DNA from: Candidatus Gastranaerophilales bacterium
Lineage (GTDB): Bacteria > Cyanobacteriota > Vampirovibrionia > Gastranaerophilales > Gastranaerophilaceae
NCBI GenBank assembly: GCA_944326515.1
Contig: CALVEI010000009.1
Span: forward strand, 1 to 48,260
Direction of reading: 5' to 3'
DNA length: 48,260 bases
The position numbers and the translations under genes are program-made. Positions within the stretch are counted from its first letter, which is position 1; every line of letters starts with the position of its first letter. The notes beneath the pieces are model-generated. The model did no database searches. It saw only the letters and a program-made list of their open reading frames with translations, and was not told the origin of the DNA. Shown here piece by piece: positions 1 to 7,841 of this stretch.

Positions 1-2410
1 TTTTTGTTTGTTAAGTCGATGTCTATATTGAGTTTTGTCCCGTCGTTTGACATCATTGAAACAAAATTGTAGTCACGAGTTTCGTTGTTTGCTAGGTCAA
101 CTGTCACGTTTTTTGCTGTAACTTTTGCATTTTCTATGTCGTTGTATAAGGATACTGTACCTGTTCCGTCACCTGTTAATGCTAAGTTATATGCATGGTA
201 TGAAGTTTCCCAGAATTTTGGAGAAGATGACCAGTAATAGTACGAACCGCCTGAGATTGTGTCATCTATTTGGATTTTTCCGTTATTTACCGCATTAAGA
301 GTTAGTGTTGTATTACGTTGGATTGTTCCTGATGAGTTTGCGTAATTTGCTACATATATCGCGTTATTTTCTTTTACTCCGTTAGATTCAGTATAGTTGC
401 CTGAGATTAAAGAATTGGCATTATCGGCGTTTAAGGTAAGGTCGTAGTTAGTAAATATTGCACCACCTTTTGCCATATCTGTGCCTGTTTGAGATATAGC
501 GTAGTTGTTTAAAAAGTTGTTATTTGTAATACCGATTGTTGCTTTGTCACTTGATGAAGATATGTAGTTGTATATAGCTCCGCCAAGAGCATAGTTACTG
601 TTTGATTGAGCATAGTTGCCTATAAAATCACCTGTGATATCTCCGATTGTCACTGTTCCATTATAAGCATCGTTATAAATCGCTCCGCCATAGGCATTAG
701 AAGAATCAGATTGAGCATAGTTGCCTATAAAATCGCCTGTGATATCTCCGATTGTTGCTGTTCCATTGTAAGGATCGTTATAAATCGCTCCGCCATAGGC
801 ATAAGAAGAAGCTTGAGTATAGTTTCCAATAAAATCGCCTGTGATATTTTCGATCGTTCCTCTAAAGTTATAAATCGCTCCGCCAGAGGCTTCGGAAGAA
901 CCTTGAGCATAATTGCCTATAAAATCGCCTGTGATAGATTCGATTGTTGCTGTTCCTTTATAACCATAGTTATAAATCGCTCCGCCACGGGCTTTAGAAA
1001 ATGAACTAGTTCCATTAGATTGAGCATAGTTGCCTATAAAATCGCCTGTGATATCTCTGATTGTTGCTGTTGAATTATCAGCATAGTTATAAATCGCTCC
1101 GCCTTCGGCATATTTTGAAGTCGATTGAGCATAGTTGCCTATAAAATCACCTTTGATATTTCCGATTGTTCCATAACTGTTATAAATCGCTCCGCCTTCG
1201 GCATATTTTGAAGTCGATTGAGCATAGTTGCCTATAAAATCACCTTTGATATTTCCGATTGTTCCATAACTGTTATAAATCGCTCCGCCTTTGGCATCAG
1301 AATATGAACCAGTACCATTTGATTGAGCATAGTTGCCTATAAAATCACCTTTGATATTTCCGATTGTTCCATAACTGTTATAAATCGCTCCGCCATATGC
1401 ACCATAAGAAGAACCTTGAGCATAGTTGCCTATAAAATCGCCTGTGATATCTCCGATTGTTCCATAACTGTTATAAATCGCTCCGCCTTCGGCATATTTT
1501 GAAGTCGATTGAGCATAGTTGCCTATAAAATCGCCTGTGATATCTCCGATTGTTGCTGTTCCAGTATAAGCATAGTTATAAATCGCTCCGCCATAGACCC
1601 AAGAAGAACCTTGAGCATAGTTGCCTATAAAATCACCTGTGATATTGCCGATTGTTCCTTCTTCGTTATAAATCGCTCCGCCATCGGCACCATAAGAAGA
1701 ACCTTGAGCATAGTTGTCAACAAAATCAGCATTTATATCGCCAAGTTTTGCATTACTGCCATAATTGCGTATTGCACCGCCTAATTGATTTCCTGAAGTA
1801 CTGCCTGTTGTTTGACCTACAAACACACCTGTCGTAGTTTTAGAAGAATTATCCGTTGAATTGGTAAATCTTGTTTGGGCATCTGATGAATTATACTTAT
1901 ATGTTATAGTTTGACCTACAGAATTTGCAGGATTTTGCTTAAATTCAAGGTTTCCTGTATCCGCATTCTTTTCCCAGCCCAAAATTAGTGTTGTATCGCC
2001 GTTTGGGTTTCCATATTCTGTTTTATTCAAGTCAACACGATAATAGACAGGGACATATTTATTTTCAGAATCTGACCATTCATATTTTGTTATTACATTT
2101 TCACCTGCTTGATTTACTTTTTCTAAAGTATAGGCAGAATTTTCTCCTAGTGTAGGCACAGGTACAGTATCTGCAAAAACTGGTAAAGTAACAAATAATG
2201 ATAAAGCTAAGCATATTACTGCAGTTTTGGCATAACGAATTAATTTGTGAGATTCTTCGCTTTGCTCAGAATGACGGTCCAAAGTGTCGCATTCGCTCAG
2301 AATAACGTTAGAGAGTTGTTTTATTAGGCTTTCAACGCCCCCCCCCCGATTTTAAAATCGTTGTGGGACAAGGCTTTTAACCATTTCACATCTTTTATCT
2401 TCTTTGGCAT
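1..2410 (-). CDS. Large beta-helix repeat adhesin, 5' part, frame broken at a G10 tract (phase-variable candidate)
   Basis: The C-terminus lies beyond the left edge. A start at 2410 has a GAGGA Shine-Dalgarno at 2420-2424 and opens MPKKIKDVKWLK; this frame runs into ten G (2338-2347) and stops at TAA 2324-2326 after 28 residues. The body frame (codon first bases 2336, 2333 and so on) is open from there to position 1 without an ATG in its leader, so leader and body join only with 11 (or 8) G. The body has an extended N-region, a hydrophobic signal segment ending LPVFA-D near 2172, a unique region, then about 12 repeats of the type GGAIYN-x-GTIGDITGDFIGNYA, which look like right-handed beta-helix rungs of a surface adhesin or autotransporter passenger. 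No membrane anchor or barrel is visible because the end is missing. A G-run indel from sequencing is the alternative explanation for the frame break. Confidence 0.8.
562..1700 (-). repeat. Tandem array coding for beta-helix rungs (units of about 90-117 bp)
   Basis: The plus-strand string ATAAATCGCTCCGCC recurs near 675, 780, 869, 972, 1089, 1182, 1275, 1380, 1473, 1578 and 1668, and a diverged copy lies near 562. Spacings are multiples of three, about 90 to 117 bp. Two adjacent 93-bp units between about 1104 and 1289 are identical, which points to recent duplication. The array also creates open frames on the opposite strand, which I do not regard as genes. Confidence 0.9.
2338..2347 (-). repeat. 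Homopolymeric G10 tract in the adhesin leader
   Basis: Ten consecutive C on the plus strand, that is ten G on the coding strand, at codons 22-25 of the adhesin leader. It is the longest G or C run seen in this AT-rich window. Runs of this length slip during replication. With 10 G the leader terminates; with 11 or 8 it reads into the signal peptide and the repeat body. Confidence 0.9.
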
Positions 2411-2457
2411 ATCTTTTGGTCCTCGTACTTTCACACCTATATTCTTAATTCCCATTT

Positions 2458-2485
2458 TTTATATTTTTAAACCAAATTTTGTAAA
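2458..2485 (-). promoter_or_regulatory. Predicted promoter of the adhesin gene
   Basis: On the minus strand, TTTACA at 2485-2480 and TATAAA at 2463-2458 are separated by 16 bp. The predicted transcript starts around 2451, which is downstream of a possible ATG at 2455 and upstream of the Shine-Dalgarno and ATG at 2410. This supports 2410 as the true start. Confidence 0.5.
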
Positions 2486-2630
2486 AATTTATCATTTCTT
2501 TACATGATTTTTGTTAAACAAATACTATTTGAAAACAAATACAACTTACCAAAGTTGATTATCACTTTGTGCAATTCGAATTACCTTAATTCAAACTAAA
2601 ATGCAAACATCGTAAGTTAAGGAGAAAAAG

Positions 2631-2909
2631 ATGTCTCAAGTAGAAAAAACAAAAGAAAATTTAGAACAATGCAATTGTTTAAAATGTCCATCATATACAA
2701 CATCTTGCAAAATTAAAGAAATGCCTCACAATATGATGGATATGTTAAAAGGAATCGAAAATGCAGAAGGACTAGAAAATCTTTTTTGTGCTTACACAAA
2801 AAGCAGATGTATAGACGAAGACAAAGGCTGCCTTTGTAATGTATGCAAAGTTCACGACAAATATGACCTTGAAGACGGTCACTATTGCATAAAAGAAGGC
2901 GGATACTAA
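2631..2909 (+). CDS. Small cysteine-rich protein (possibly DUF2769)
   Basis: A 92-residue soluble protein preceded by a good ribosome site (AAGGAG). It has about ten cysteines arranged as CNCLKC, then C, then CAYTKSRC, then CLCNVC, and a final C, which suggests bound zinc or an Fe-S centre. The pattern resembles the small DUF2769 proteins of archaea and anaerobic bacteria, whose function is unknown. No signal peptide or membrane segment is present. It stands alone, divergent from the adhesin and followed by a hairpin. The family assignment is tentative. Confidence 0.75.
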   Translation: MSQVEKTKENLEQCNCLKCPSYTTSCKIKEMPHNMMDMLKGIENAEGLENLFCAYTKSRCIDEDKGCLCNVCKVHDKYDLEDGHYCIKEGGY

Positions 2910-2913
2910 TTAA

Positions 2914-2946
2914 CTAATCCCCCTTATACTTTATAAGGGGGATTAG
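2914..2946 (+). terminator. Hairpin after the Cys-rich gene
   Basis: A perfect 15-bp inverted repeat (2914-2928 with 2932-2946, core CCCCCTTATA) with a 3-nt loop lies just after the stop codon at 2909. The T-run behind it is poor, so termination may be partial. Confidence 0.6.
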
Positions 2947-2948
2947 TA

Positions 2949-2977
2949 TTGCAGTTGCAATTAAAAAACTTTATAAT
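2949..2977 (+). promoter_or_regulatory. Predicted promoter of the nfeD-SPFH operon
   Basis: TTGCAG at 2949-2954 and TATAAT at 2972-2977 are 17 bp apart. The start of transcription would be about 17 nt before the ATG at 3001, leaving a very short leader without a clear Shine-Dalgarno. Confidence 0.5.
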
Positions 2978-3000
2978 GGTAAGACAGTAATATAATCATT

Positions 3001-3447
3001 ATGAGGTCTTTTATTGTGTTTGAATTATGGCAAATTTGGTGTATAGCCGGTGTTATATTTTTTATAATTGAGCTATTCACACCCGTATTGTTCTTTTTAA
3101 ATCTGGGGTTAGCTTGTTTTATTGCCGCAATTTGCGCAGCATTTGGAGTTGCAACAATAGCTCAGGTCATAGTTTTTGCAATATTTGGCACAATATTTTT
3201 AATCTGGCTAAGACCCGTACTTATGAAACGTAAAAAAATCTCTGAAGTAGAAACAGTAGATATGTACATCGGCAAAACCGCAAAAGTTATCAAAACCGTT
3301 ACAAAAGATGGCGGAAGAATCTATATTTTTGATGAAGAATGGCCTGCCGTATCACAAGACGGTAACACATATAATGAAGGAGATATGGTAACTATAACCA
3401 AAACAGAAAATATGCTTATGTACGTTGAAGGAAAGAAAACTAATTAA
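3001..3447 (+). CDS. NfeD-like membrane protein
   Basis: 148 residues. Three hydrophobic segments fill about residues 8-75 and are followed by a basic stop (MKRKK) and a C-terminal domain of about 65 residues with the pattern of an NfeD OB-fold (IGKTAKVIKTV ... NEGDMVTITK). Short NfeD proteins act with SPFH (stomatin/prohibitin-like) proteins in membrane microdomains and quality control. The genetic neighbourhood fits: two SPFH genes follow, the first overlapping this stop codon by one base (TAATG). The N-terminal ClpP-like protease domain of long NfeD proteins is absent. Confidence 0.85.
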   Translation: MRSFIVFELWQIWCIAGVIFFIIELFTPVLFFLNLGLACFIAAICAAFGVATIAQVIVFAIFGTIFLIWLRPVLMKRKKISEVETVDMYIGKTAKVIKTVTKDGGRIYIFDEEWPAVSQDGNTYNEGDMVTITKTENMLMYVEGKKTN

Positions 3448-3965
3448 TGTTTGTCATATTCATAAACGAAAATGAAGAAGCCATCATTGAGAGATATGGA
3501 AAATTCCACAAAACTCTTTCAACAGGAGTACACTTTTTAATACCTTTTATTGAAAAAATTAAAGGATTAAAGTCACCCGAAAATCATAAAAAATATATAA
3601 ATTACGGAAAAATAAAAAAAACTCAAGAAATATTTCATTTTCCTAAAGACAACAGGATATTTTTTGCAAAAGACAAATCACAACTTAAAATTAAGGCTGA
3701 TATCAGTTATCAAATTTTTGATAGTTATAAAGCAGTCTATGAAGTTGACTATCTGTTTGATGCGCTAAATCAGCTCTGCGCAGGTATATTACAAAGCAGA
3801 CTGCTAGATGCTCCAGAAAGCACAAATCAAGTAGATTATTTAAAATCTTTAACAGAAACCTTTCTCCCCACCTGCAATGAATATTGTCAAAAATGGGGAA
3901 TAAAGATATTGAATTTTGAACTCAAACAAATAACAGACACTAATGGAATAAGAAGAAACTTTTAA
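3447..3965 (+). CDS. Short SPFH/Band 7 protein lacking membrane anchor and coiled coil
   Basis: 172 residues. The start (NENEEAIIERYGKFHKTL) aligns by eye with the SPFH start of the following gene (QEEAIIIERLGAFEKVL), and the rest follows the Band 7 fold up to about the end of the domain. It lacks the N-terminal transmembrane helix and the long C-terminal coiled coil needed for oligomerisation, and it stops shortly after the domain. It may be a degenerating tandem duplicate or a small regulatory partner of the full-length neighbour. It is translationally coupled to the NfeD gene by a TAATG overlap, which suggests it is still expressed. Confidence 0.7.
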   Translation: MFVIFINENEEAIIERYGKFHKTLSTGVHFLIPFIEKIKGLKSPENHKKYINYGKIKKTQEIFHFPKDNRIFFAKDKSQLKIKADISYQIFDSYKAVYEVDYLFDALNQLCAGILQSRLLDAPESTNQVDYLKSLTETFLPTCNEYCQKWGIKILNFELKQITDTNGIRRNF

Positions 3966-3992
3966 AATACAAGCAAAAGAAAAGGAGAAGAA

Positions 3993-5006
3993 ATGGGAAT
4001 TTTATTGATTGTACTGCTTGCACTGGTTATAAGCTACTTTGTTGCAGGTATCAAAATTGTTCAACAGGAAGAAGCAATTATTATAGAAAGACTTGGAGCT
4101 TTCGAAAAGGTTTTATATGCAGGTTTTCACCTTATAATACCGTTTTTTGAATACCCAAGAAAAATACGTTGGAAAGAAACACTAAGAACAATAGACGGCA
4201 GAACATATGCACAACTTACAGAAAGAACAACAATAGACCTTCGTGAATCTGTTATGGATATTCCACGTCAAAATGTTATTACAAAAGACAACGTATCAAT
4301 ATCAATCAACGCTTTGATTTATTTTCAAATTATGGATGCCAAAAGCGTAGCATACCGTATCCAAAACTTGCCTGAAGCTATCGAAAAACTAACCCTCACA
4401 ACAATGAGAAACGTTATCGGGGATATGGTTCTTGATGAGACACTGTCATCTCGTGACACAATTAACGCAAAATTGAGAGAAACACTTGACGAAGCATGTA
4501 ACAAATGGGGCGTAAAGGTTAACAGAATCGAGCTTCAAGAAATCACTCCGCCTGCTGATGTTCAAGCATCTATGGAAAAACAAGTTAAAGCAGAAAGAGA
4601 AAAAAGAGCTGCAATTTACGAAGCAGAAGGTTTGAAACAAGCTGCAATTTTAAAAGCAGAAGGTGAAAAAACAGCAGCTATTAACAAAGCAGAAGGTCAA
4701 AAACAATCTGCAATCTTAGAAGCAGAGGGTGAAAAAGAAGCAGCAAGATTAATAGCAGAAGGTCAAGCAGCGGCAAGGGTAAAACAAGCAGAAGCTGAAG
4801 CAACAGCAATCAACAAAACAATAGAAGCAATACAAAACCACGGACAACCAGACAAATACCTTATTGCGGTGAGATATCTTGATACACTAAAAGAAATGGT
4901 TGAAGGTCAAAATAACAAAGTTGTCTATATGCCTTACGAAGCAACCGGTATATTGAGTTCTGTTGACGGTATTAAACAAATGCTTGACGGAACAAAAGTT
5001 CAATAA
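3993..5006 (+). CDS. SPFH/Band 7 membrane protein (paraslipin/QmcA type)
   Basis: 337 residues with an AAGGAGAAG ribosome site. One N-terminal membrane helix (residues 1-20) is followed by the Band 7 domain (about 24-190, with QEEAIIIERLGAFEKVL and RQNVITKDNVSISINALIYF) and a helical tail containing repeated AEG(E/Q)K motifs at about 205-275. The tail is typical of paraslipin/stomatin proteins, where it builds the coiled coil of large ring- or cage-shaped oligomers in the inner membrane. Such proteins commonly pair with NfeD, as here. Last gene of the operon, before a strong terminator. Confidence 0.92.
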   Translation: MGILLIVLLALVISYFVAGIKIVQQEEAIIIERLGAFEKVLYAGFHLIIPFFEYPRKIRWKETLRTIDGRTYAQLTERTTIDLRESVMDIPRQNVITKDNVSISINALIYFQIMDAKSVAYRIQNLPEAIEKLTLTTMRNVIGDMVLDETLSSRDTINAKLRETLDEACNKWGVKVNRIELQEITPPADVQASMEKQVKAEREKRAAIYEAEGLKQAAILKAEGEKTAAINKAEGQKQSAILEAEGEKEAARLIAEGQAAARVKQAEAEATAINKTIEAIQNHGQPDKYLIAVRYLDTLKEMVEGQNNKVVYMPYEATGILSSVDGIKQMLDGTKVQ

Positions 5007-5026
5007 AAAATATAAGATAAAAAACC

Positions 5027-5058
5027 AAAAGTCCGATTTTAAAATCGGACTTTTTTAT
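5027..5058. terminator. Bidirectional intrinsic terminator
   Basis: Perfect inverted repeat AAAAGTCCGATTTT / AAAATCGGACTTTT at 5027-5054 followed by T-rich sequence. It lies between the converging SPFH operon and the patatin gene and can serve both strands. Confidence 0.85.
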
Positions 5059-5078
5059 TAAACCTATCATTTCACAAT

Positions 5079-6284
5079 CTATGAAAACTCTTTTATATAG
5101 TCCTCAAGCTCAATACAACGTTCCAAAACTTCATTATATAATTTGTTCAAATAAAAATCTATTTCTCTTGCATCTTTAAGTTCAATTTTTTTCCAGAAAA
5201 AGCTTTCTTTTATATGAGAGAAAAAGTAATCTTTAAACTTAACAGCAGATTCATATATTGTAGAATCAATGTATCTTTTGGCTTCGCAAAGATAAATAAA
5301 CAAATCACAAACCTGAGATTTTGCACTTAATATTCTATTTGTTACCAGCGCATTTTTTACTTTTATCAAATGATCAAGAATAATTTGATATCTTGGTAAC
5401 AGCTCTTTTTTCTTTTGTAACAAAGTTTTTTTGAAATATTCCATAGTTGTTGCATAACCAAGCTCAACAAGTTTATCTCTTTCTGATTGAGGCAAGGTAA
5501 ACTGAACAGGCAAAATGTGATCTGTATCTATTTTGATATAGTCAAACTTATCCTTTGGCTGATAGGTTTCCATTATATATTCTGTAGCAAAATTTGACAT
5601 AGTTGCAAAAACCGCATTTAAGTACTCTACAGAATTTTTTACATCCGGCCAGCACTTTGCACCTTCCAACCTAAACTCAATAACTCTGCAATCTTTTGGA
5701 CAAAGAATGTCACAAATTCTCCACATAGGCCAACTTTTCATAATATCACCATCAATGAGTACATTTTTTTCGTACTCAAAAGGTTCTAACAACCCAGGCA
5801 ATGATGTAGATATTCTTACAGCTTGTGCCACTTCAAAATCAGGTGTTGTATATTTTGAAAATATATAAGGATTACAACCGTTAATATTTGTGGTTATTAC
5901 AAAAAAATCTTTATCGATGTCTTTAAAAGTGACGGGAGGATTTTGCCCTTTTTGATAATTCTCTTTATAAAACTTTTTTTCTATCCCTGTACGTATCCAG
6001 TCCAAAAAATGCTCGCCTTTGCTTATCGCGAATTTTTTAGTCAAATCAAACCTTACGTCTCTAAAAAGATCGAAATTTACTTCTTTAAAAATTTCTTGAA
6101 ATTCTTCGTAAGTATAATCCAAAGAGGCATAAGTAGCAAAAACAGCCCCAACGGAAGACCCGGCAAATGATTTTACCGAAATACCAAGTTCTTTCATCGC
6201 ACGCAAAGCACCAAGGTATGCAAGCCCCCTTATTGCTCCGCCACCAAATATGCAAAGATACTGTTTTGAACCTATTTCACTCAA
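5079..6284 (-). CDS. Patatin-like phospholipase
   Basis: 401 residues. The patatin fold is clear in the first 200: oxyanion loop GGGAIRG (14-20), nucleophile elbow GSSVG (42-46, Ser44), and the catalytic Asp in DGD (178-180), where the last residue is usually Gly or Ala. Family members hydrolyse acyl ester bonds of membrane lipids with a Ser-Asp dyad. The C-terminal 200 residues are helical and lysine-rich and not recognised. No signal peptide, so the protein acts in the cytoplasm, at the inner membrane, or is exported by a non-Sec route. Monocistronic by appearance. Confidence 0.88.
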   Translation of the reverse strand: MSEIGSKQYLCIFGGGAIRGLAYLGALRAMKELGISVKSFAGSSVGAVFATYASLDYTYEEFQEIFKEVNFDLFRDVRFDLTKKFAISKGEHFLDWIRTGIEKKFYKENYQKGQNPPVTFKDIDKDFFVITTNINGCNPYIFSKYTTPDFEVAQAVRISTSLPGLLEPFEYEKNVLIDGDIMKSWPMWRICDILCPKDCRVIEFRLEGAKCWPDVKNSVEYLNAVFATMSNFATEYIMETYQPKDKFDYIKIDTDHILPVQFTLPQSERDKLVELGYATTMEYFKKTLLQKKKELLPRYQIILDHLIKVKNALVTNRILSAKSQVCDLFIYLCEAKRYIDSTIYESAVKFKDYFFSHIKESFFWKKIELKDAREIDFYLNKLYNEVLERCIELEDYIKEFS

Positions 6285-6379
6285 ATAAAAAACCTCTTGA
6301 TAGTTTACATTTAATTAAAACATAAATTAAGTTATAAAAACACAAAAGTGTGCAAATATCCCTCTGTTGGGGGATAAGC

Positions 6380-6402
6380 AAAAAAAAGAGGCAAAATGCC
6401 TC
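6380..6402 (-). terminator. Intrinsic terminator of the AMIN-like gene
   Basis: On the minus strand GAGGC-ATTTT-GCCTC is followed by eight T. It lies about 50 nt after the stop codon of the gene ending at 6451. Confidence 0.85.
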
Positions 6403-6450
6403 GTATATTGTTGAGTATCGTCTATTATTTTTTCTCTCTCTTAAAGATTG

Positions 6451-7647
6451 TTAAAAAGTTCTTCCTGTAGAGTGAGTTGCTTGAGCTTTTCTAAGATTAT
6501 CTTTCAAGCCTTTTGCAAGATCAGCTCTACCATTTTTTTCATAAATTTTTGTAATTGATTCTAAAAATTTCACACTATCTAAATCAGAAGGTTCTGCTTT
6601 AGATACAACTGTTTTTGGAGCAACCATTGCTGGTGATTTTGATAAAATCGGGTTTTGTGTAACAGGTCTGTTTAAAACAGGTTGTTTTTTTACAGCTGCA
6701 ACAGATTGCTTTTGTATAGGTCTTGCAGGAGCGTGCAAAGGTTTACGTCTTGGAATACCTGATACACCTGCAGATTCAATATTAGAAACATAAGGATTTT
6801 TTTGACTATTTTGATATGCTCTCATACCATAACCTGCATTTACAGGATTTACAGAGCCTAAACCATCCGGTCTTGTTAATGACATATTTTCTGACATTCT
6901 ACGATTAAGAGCTATTTCTCTTTCCATTTGCGGAGTTTTTGGCTTAGCTAACATTTCACTTAAAGAAGGTTGTTTAGAAACAGGTGCTTTTTTCTTTGGT
7001 CTAAACAACATAGAACCTATGATGAACAAAACGCCTATAACAGTGATTAAATTAATATCACCTGATGTAGCTTTTTTTATAATTTTCTTTGCTGTGCTTT
7101 TTACACCAACAAGCATCCCTCTTGAAATGTGCATTTGTGTCAAAACTTCATTAACCTGAGGATTTGCTGTTTGATCAAGTTCTTCATCAGCTTCCACAGC
7201 TTGAGTATTATAAACAGGAGTGTAACTTGAAACAGGAGCACTTAAGCTTATTATTTCTTTAGCCGGAACATTTGAACTCAAATCTGTTTTAATATTTTCA
7301 AAATATACTTTACTATTTGAAATACCTTCACCTTTAAAAATTATTTTTATATCGCTTTTACCTGCAGGGGCAACTGTAACATTATCGAGATTCGCAACAT
7401 TATTGTACACAGTGTTCAAGTCGGGAGATACTTCAACATCTTTGAGCTGTATAGTGAGTTTATTATCAGAAGAAACTGTCTTTTTCATCTGAGGTGTTTC
7501 GTCAGTTTTTAAAACAATTCCATATCCTGAATCTTGAGCATTAATTTGCACTTCTGAAAGAGTGTTTGCAAAAGCTGCAGACATTCCCATCAAAACTGCG
7601 AGCCCTGCAATCGATAATCTTGTACTAAATTTTGCGATACTTCTCAT
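6451..7647 (-). CDS. Exported single-pass membrane protein with AMIN-like N-terminal domain
   Basis: 398 residues. A signal peptide (about 1-27, ending SAAFA) precedes a beta-rich domain of about 110 residues (LSEVQINAQDSGYGIVLKT ... KIIFKGEG) that resembles an AMIN domain, a module that targets periplasmic proteins to cell-wall or secretin structures. A transmembrane helix (about 200-216, LITVIGVLFIIGSMLF) and a basic Pro/Lys/Arg-rich tail follow, then a short helical C-terminus (about 360-390). The topology implies a periplasmic N-terminus and a cytoplasmic tail. The function is unknown; a scaffold in envelope or pilus assembly is an inference. It is divergent from the subtilase-like gene. 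Confidence 0.7.
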   Translation of the reverse strand: MRSIAKFSTRLSIAGLAVLMGMSAAFANTLSEVQINAQDSGYGIVLKTDETPQMKKTVSSDNKLTIQLKDVEVSPDLNTVYNNVANLDNVTVAPAGKSDIKIIFKGEGISNSKVYFENIKTDLSSNVPAKEIISLSAPVSSYTPVYNTQAVEADEELDQTANPQVNEVLTQMHISRGMLVGVKSTAKKIIKKATSGDINLITVIGVLFIIGSMLFRPKKKAPVSKQPSLSEMLAKPKTPQMEREIALNRRMSENMSLTRPDGLGSVNPVNAGYGMRAYQNSQKNPYVSNIESAGVSGIPRRKPLHAPARPIQKQSVAAVKKQPVLNRPVTQNPILSKSPAMVAPKTVVSKAEPSDLDSVKFLESITKIYEKNGRADLAKGLKDNLRKAQATHSTGRTF

Positions 7648-7773
7648 TATTTCCCAATACTCCCCACGGGTTACTCAACATCATCAAAAACGTGATACTC
7701 ATCGTTCACATATAAATCATACGTTTTTGGCATGTTAAAAACATCAATCACGGGGTTAAAGCTTGAACAAAAC

Positions 7774-7806
7774 ATATTGACCACATGGTCAATATAATTT
7801 TAATAT
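7774..7806 (+). promoter_or_regulatory. Palindromic operator overlapping the promoter of the subtilase-like gene
   Basis: ATATTGACCA (7774-7783) and TGGTCAATAT (7786-7795) form a perfect 10-bp inverted repeat with a 2-nt spacer. TTGACC inside the left arm (7777-7782) can act as a -35, with TAATAT at 7801-7806 as -10 (18-bp spacer). A dimeric regulator bound here would block RNA polymerase; no regulator gene is adjacent. Confidence 0.5.
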
Positions 7807-7841
7807 AGGCAAATTTAAACCTTTAGCTGTTTTACTAATTT

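Noticed and set aside
606-1784. Open frames on the plus strand over the adhesin repeats (repeated SIVAYKIACDI-type peptides)
   Set aside because: They are the reverse complement of the tandem units; the minus strand has the signal peptide, the glycine-rich rungs and the open frame through the whole region.
3447-3965. Calling the short SPFH gene a pseudogene
   Set aside because: The frame is intact, uses normal codons and is coupled to nfeD by a TAATG overlap; decay cannot be shown from one sequence.
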